A stretch of DNA of 10,000 nucleotides from the NCBI GenBank assembly GCA_020217035.1, contig JAIWOG010000023.1:1-10000 (forward strand), written 5' to 3'. The stretch's first letter is position 1. Each line of letters begins with the position of its first letter. Position numbers and translations under genes: made by a program. The notes under the pieces were generated by a model. The model did no database searches, was not told the origin of the DNA, and saw nothing but the letters and a program-made list of their open reading frames with translations. This document shows positions 6,265 to 10,000 of the stretch, in pieces. The stretch comes from Magnetospirillum sp. Its GTDB lineage: Bacteria > Pseudomonadota > Alphaproteobacteria > Rhodospirillales > Magnetospirillaceae.

Positions 6265-9200
6265 ACTGGGCGCCACAGCCTTGGGGGCGCCCCCGAGGGG
6301 GCCGACAGTCTGGCGCTGGCCGAACTGGCGCAAGCCTGGGCCGGACGCGACGTTTTGTACGTGGCCCGCGACGACGCCCGCATGGCCCGCATGGCCGAGA
6401 TGCTGGCCTTCTTCGCCCCTGGGGTCGAGGTTCTGGAGGTTCCGGCCTGGGATTGCGTGCCTTATGACCGGGTGTCTCCCCATGTGGATGTGGTGGCACG
6501 GCGCATCGATTCGCTCTGCCGTCTGGCGCACGGACCGGGTCAAGGGCCGCGGGTGGTTCTGACCTCGGTCGCCGCCTTGGTGCAACGGGTGCCCCCCCGC
6601 CAGGTTTTGGCCAATTCCAGCTTCGCCGCCCAGGTGGGCGGCCGCCTGGACATCGAGCAAGTGATCGGCTTCTTGAACCGCAACGGCTATGGCCGCACCG
6701 ACACGGTGATGGAACCGGGCGAATACGCGGTGCGCGGCGGCATTTTGGATTTGTTCCCGCCGGGAACGCCGGAACCGGTGCGGCTGGATTTCTTCGGCGA
6801 CGAACTGGAAAGCATCCGGTCCTTCGACCCGATGAGCCAACGCACCACCGGTCAATTGCAAAGCTTCGCCCTGGCCCCGGTGTCGGAAGTGATGCTGGAC
6901 GACGCGTCCATCGCCCGTTTCCGCAGCGGTTACCGCGAATTGTTCGGCGTGGTCAGCGGTTCCGACCCGCTGTACGAAGCGGTGTCGCAAGGCATCAAGT
7001 TCAACGGCATGGAACATTGGCTGCCGTTGTTCCATGACGGTATGGACACCCTGTTCGCCTATGTCCCCGAGGCGCTGGCGGTGCTGGACCACCAGGTGGA
7101 CGAGGCAAGGGACGCCCGCCACGCCCTGATCCTGGAATATTACGAGGCGCGGCGCACCATCACCGGCGCCGGCTTGGCCGAATCGGGCATGGTCTACCAC
7201 CCGCTGCCGCCCAACCGGCTGTATCTGGAAACCGAGGAATGGAACCGGCTGCTGGCGGCGCGGCCGTGTCTGGCGTTGTCGCCTTTCGCGCCGGCGGAAG
7301 AGGGGGGCGCCGAGGCCGGCGGCCGCTTGGGACGCGACTTCGCCGACATCCGCGCCCGCCCCGACGGCAACGTCTATGAAGCCTTGCGCGACTATGTCGG
7401 CGGGGAAAGCCGCCGGGTGGTTCTGGCCGCATGGACTGCCGGTTCCCGTGACCGCCTGTCCCATGTGTTGGCCGACCATGGCATGAAGCCGGTGATGGCG
7501 GAAAGCTGGGCCGAGGCGTTGGCGGCGCCGGCCAAGGCCCTGCCCATGGTGGTGCTGGGCCTGGACCACGGATTCGCCACCCCGGATTTTTGTGTGCTTA
7601 CCGAGCAGGATCTGCTGGGCGACCGCTTGGCCCGTCCGGCCAAGAAGAAGCGCAAGGGGGCCCAGTTCATCGCCGAGGCCGCCGCCTTGTCCGAAGGCGA
7701 TCTGGTGGTGCACCTGGAACACGGCATCGGCCGCTATGACGGGTTGGTCACCCTGGAAGTCTCGGGCGCCCCTCATGATTGCTTGCGGGTGATCTATGAC
7801 GGCGGCGACAAGCTGTTCGTCCCGGTCGAGAACATCGAGGTGCTGACCCGTTACGGCTCGGAACAGGCCGGCGCCCAGCTCGACCGCCTGGGTGGCGCCG
7901 CCTGGCAGGCCCGCAAGGCCAAGCTGAAGAAGCGTATCCGCGACATGGCCGAACAACTGATCGCCATCGCCGCCCAGCGCCAGTTGCGCAAGTCGGAAAG
8001 CCTGATCCCACCGGAAGGGCTGTGGGACGAATTCTGCGCCCGCTTCCCCTATGCCGAGACCGAGGACCAAGCCCGCGCCATCGAGGACACGGTGGCCGAT
8101 CTGGGGTCGGGGCGGCCCATGGACCGCTTGGTCTGCGGCGACGTCGGCTTCGGCAAGACCGAGGTGGCCATGCGGGCCGCCTTCGTCGCCGCCATGTCCG
8201 GCATGCAGGTTGCCGTGGTGGTGCCGACCACTTTGTTGGCCCGCCAGCATTACCGCAATTTCGCCGAGCGCTTCAAAGGTCTGCCGCTGAAGGTCGAGCA
8301 ATTGTCGCGTCTGGTCACCGCCAAGCGGGCGGCCGAGGTCAAGGCCGGGCTGGCCGACGGCTCGGTGGACATCGTCGTCGGCACCCATGCGGTGCTGGCC
8401 AAATCCATCAGCTTCAAGCGCCTGGGTCTGCTGATCATTGACGAGGAACAGCATTTCGGCGTCGGCCACAAGGAACGCTTGAAGCAACTGAAATCCGACG
8501 TCCACGTGCTGACCCTGACGGCGACCCCCATCCCGCGCACCTTGCAACTGGCGCTGACCGGGGTGAAAGAAATGAGCGTCATCGCCACGCCGCCGGTGGA
8601 CCGTCTGGTGGTGCGCACCTTCGTGTTGCCCTTCGACCCGGTGGTGCTGCGCGAAGCCATCTTGCGCGAACGCTATCGCGGCGGTCAGGTGTTCTATGTC
8701 TGCCCGCGTCTGGCCGACATCGACCGTGTCGCCGACCGATTGGCCAAGCTGGTCCCCGAGGTCAAATGCGCCGTCGCCCATGGCCGCCTGACGCCGACCG
8801 AGCTGGAAGAGGTGATGACCGCCTTCGGCGACAAGCAATACGACGTGCTGCTGTCCACCAACATCATCGAATCCGGTCTGGACATGCCGTCGGTCAATAC
8901 CCTGATCATCCACCGCGCCGACATGTTCGGCCTGGGCCAGCTTTATCAGTTGCGCGGCCGCGTCGGGCGCGGCAAGACCCGCGGCTACGCCTATTTCACC
9001 CTGCCCACCGACAAGGTGCTGTCGAAAGCCGCCGAAAAGCGCCTGCACGTCATGCAGACACTCGATTCCTTGGGCGCCGGCTTCCAGTTGGCCAGCCACG
9101 ACCTGGACATCCGCGGCGCCGGCAATTTGCTGGGCGAGGAACAATCCGGCCATATCCGCGAAGTGGGCATCGAGCTTTATCAGCAATTGATCGAGGAGGC

Positions 9201-9699
9201 GGTGGCCGCCGCCAAGGGCGGCGAGGGCGAGATGGCGGTCGAGGAATGGTCGCCGCAGATCACCTTGGGGACTCCGGTGCTGATCCCGGAAAGTTATGTG
9301 GCCGATTTGTCGGTGCGGCTGTCGTTGTACCGCCGTATCGCCACCTTGGCCGACCGCGAGGAAATCGACGCCTTGGCGGCCGAACTGGTGGACCGTTTCG
9401 GCAAGATGCCGCCGGAAGTGGAAAACCTGCTGGAAGTGGTGGCGGTCAAGGGCTTGTGCAAACAGGCCGGGGTGGAAAAGGTCGACGCCGGCCCCAAGGG
9501 CGCGGTGGTCACCTTCCGTGGCAACAGCTTCGCCAATCCCATGGGGCTGGTGCAGTACATCGCCCAACAGGGCGGCGCCGCCAAGCTGCGCCCCGACCAC
9601 AAGCTGGTGTTCGTCCGCGCCTGGGACGAGCCGGCCAAGCGGGTCAAATTGGTGCAGAAACTGATGGGCAAGCTGGTGGAAATCGCCAAAGCGGCGTGA
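6235..9699 (+). CDS. mfd: Transcription-repair coupling factor Mfd
   Basis: ATP-driven translocase that pushes stalled RNA polymerase off DNA and recruits UvrA to start transcription-coupled nucleotide excision repair. The 1154 residues match full-length Mfd (~1150). Visible order: a UvrB-like N-terminal module (GGAPEGAD, PAWDCVPYDRVSPH) to about residue 330, a linker, the RNA-polymerase-interacting domain with EGDLVVHLEHGIGRYDG (487-503), translocase motifs Walker A GDVGFGKT (635-642), DEEQH (736-740), TATPIPRT and QLRGRVGRG (905-913), the TRG-type SHDLDIRGAGNLLGEEQSG, and a complete C-terminal domain. The start is TTG 6235: an in-frame TGA at 6220-6222 rules out anything earlier, and TTG is the only conventional start codon before the conserved GGAPEG. 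TTG overlaps the sdhE stop (TTGA), implying coupled translation, and there is no strong ribosome site. The first codons are unusually AT-rich. Confidence 0.97.
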   Translation: MINIKNISDFTGRHSLGGAPEGADSLALAELAQAWAGRDVLYVARDDARMARMAEMLAFFAPGVEVLEVPAWDCVPYDRVSPHVDVVARRIDSLCRLAHGPGQGPRVVLTSVAALVQRVPPRQVLANSSFAAQVGGRLDIEQVIGFLNRNGYGRTDTVMEPGEYAVRGGILDLFPPGTPEPVRLDFFGDELESIRSFDPMSQRTTGQLQSFALAPVSEVMLDDASIARFRSGYRELFGVVSGSDPLYEAVSQGIKFNGMEHWLPLFHDGMDTLFAYVPEALAVLDHQVDEARDARHALILEYYEARRTITGAGLAESGMVYHPLPPNRLYLETEEWNRLLAARPCLALSPFAPAEEGGAEAGGRLGRDFADIRARPDGNVYEALRDYVGGESRRVVLAAWTAGSRDRLSHVLADHGMKPVMAESWAEALAAPAKALPMVVLGLDHGFATPDFCVLTEQDLLGDRLARPAKKKRKGAQFIAEAAALSEGDLVVHLEHGIGRYDGLVTLEVSGAPHDCLRVIYDGGDKLFVPVENIEVLTRYGSEQAGAQLDRLGGAAWQARKAKLKKRIRDMAEQLIAIAAQRQLRKSESLIPPEGLWDEFCARFPYAETEDQARAIEDTVADLGSGRPMDRLVCGDVGFGKTEVAMRAAFVAAMSGMQVAVVVPTTLLARQHYRNFAERFKGLPLKVEQLSRLVTAKRAAEVKAGLADGSVDIVVGTHAVLAKSISFKRLGLLIIDEEQHFGVGHKERLKQLKSDVHVLTLTATPIPRTLQLALTGVKEMSVIATPPVDRLVVRTFVLPFDPVVLREAILRERYRGGQVFYVCPRLADIDRVADRLAKLVPEVKCAVAHGRLTPTELEEVMTAFGDKQYDVLLSTNIIESGLDMPSVNTLIIHRADMFGLGQLYQLRGRVGRGKTRGYAYFTLPTDKVLSKAAEKRLHVMQTLDSLGAGFQLASHDLDIRGAGNLLGEEQSGHIREVGIELYQQLIEEAVAAAKGGEGEMAVEEWSPQITLGTPVLIPESYVADLSVRLSLYRRIATLADREEIDALAAELVDRFGKMPPEVENLLEVVAVKGLCKQAGVEKVDAGPKGAVVTFRGNSFANPMGLVQYIAQQGGAAKLRPDHKLVFVRAWDEPAKRVKLVQKLMGKLVEIAKAA

Positions 9700-9704
9700 T
9701 CACG
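9695..9704. repeat. 10-bp palindrome joining two convergent stop codons
   Basis: CGTGATCACG is a perfect palindrome. Its left half holds the mfd TGA (9697-9699) and its right half the TCA that is the stop of the minus-strand gene (9700-9702). There is no base between the two genes and no T-run nearby, so no intrinsic terminator separates them. The central six bases are palindromic by necessity; only the flanking CG/CG pairs add information. Confidence 0.6.
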
Positions 9705-10000
9705 ACGACAGCGCCAGTTCGGTTTCCGACTGGCGGGCGATGTCGATCAGTCGCAGCAGGATGTCGGGTTCCTGCGCCCCAGCCAGGGCATAGGAGCCAT
9801 CCAGGATCAGGCAAGGCACGCCGTTGACGCCCTGGCGATGGGCGCGGGCGTTGTCGTTCATCACCGCCGCCACGTCGGCGTCCGAGCGCAGATAGTCTTC
9901 CAAGGCTTGCCCCGGCAGGCCCAGCTTCTCGCCGATCAAGGTCAGGACCGGGATCAAGCCGATATCCTGTCCTTCGACGAAATAGGCCCGGTAAAGCGCT
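9700..10000 (-). CDS. DsbA-family (FrnE-like) thioredoxin-fold oxidoreductase, C-terminal part
   Basis: The last 99 residues of a protein whose start lies beyond base 10000; the frame is open to the edge. ALYRAYFVEGQDIG (9999-9958) followed by an alpha-helical insert, then QGVNGVPCLILDGSYALAGAQEPDILLRLI, is the C-terminal pattern of the DsbA/FrnE group (PF01323-like), which includes 2-hydroxychromene-2-carboxylate isomerase relatives. GVP holds the expected cis-proline beside the active site. The catalytic region, CxxC or its serine variants, would be in the unseen N-terminal half, so redox activity cannot be judged. No signal peptide can be assessed; FrnE-type members are usually cytoplasmic. 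The gene converges on mfd with no intergenic base. Confidence 0.88.
   Translation of the reverse strand, partial: ALYRAYFVEGQDIGLIPVLTLIGEKLGLPGQALEDYLRSDADVAAVMNDNARAHRQGVNGVPCLILDGSYALAGAQEPDILLRLIDIARQSETELALSS

Noticed and set aside
6214..9600. A 1128-codon open frame on the minus strand, opposite almost all of mfd
   Set aside because: Its product is rich in His, Gln, Gly and Asp with no domain pattern, as expected for the antisense frame of a GC-rich gene. The plus strand encodes an intact, motif-complete Mfd.

Overview
This window looks like ordinary chromosomal DNA from a GC-rich alphaproteobacterium. The gene order recG, sdhE, mfd and the codon use suggest a Rhodospirillales member, perhaps Magnetospirillum-like; the genus is a guess from protein style. 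Coding density is nearly complete: no gap between genes exceeds about 90 bases. No rRNA, tRNA, CRISPR array, insertion sequence or phage gene was seen.

Layout. (1) Bases 1-3083 are the end of a type I secretion operon. It holds an ABC exporter (start outside the window) and, 17 bases later, its HlyD-family membrane fusion partner. Neither the outer-membrane TolC-type channel nor the secreted substrate is in view. (2) A DUF502 inner-membrane protein gene follows after 11 bases on the same strand (3095-3802). (3) recG (3789-5870, minus) runs into it tail to tail, with a 14-base overlap. (4) An 86-base divergent region (5871-5956) separates recG from sdhE-mfd and holds what look like two back-to-back sigma70 promoters with overlapping -10 boxes. 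(5) sdhE (5957-6238) and mfd (6235-9699) overlap by four bases in a TTGA stop/start junction, inside a strikingly AT-rich island. (6) Directly after the mfd stop, the 3' part of a DsbA/FrnE-like thioredoxin-fold gene lies on the minus strand and runs off the window.

How the genes work together. RecG (fork reversal and branch migration) and Mfd (removal of stalled RNA polymerase and recruitment of UvrA) are related superfamily 2 motors that share the TRG translocation module. They flank a small succinate-dehydrogenase flavinylation factor with no obvious functional tie. The secretion genes form a separate unit.

I found no convincing undescribed multi-gene system. The leads most worth checking are the ABC exporter whose signature motif is badly degenerate while its other ATPase motifs are intact (suggesting a heterodimer with an unseen partner), the AT-rich island with a perfect IHF-consensus match over the sdhE/mfd junction, the overlapping divergent promoters, and an SdhE whose RGxxE motif reads MGSNE.
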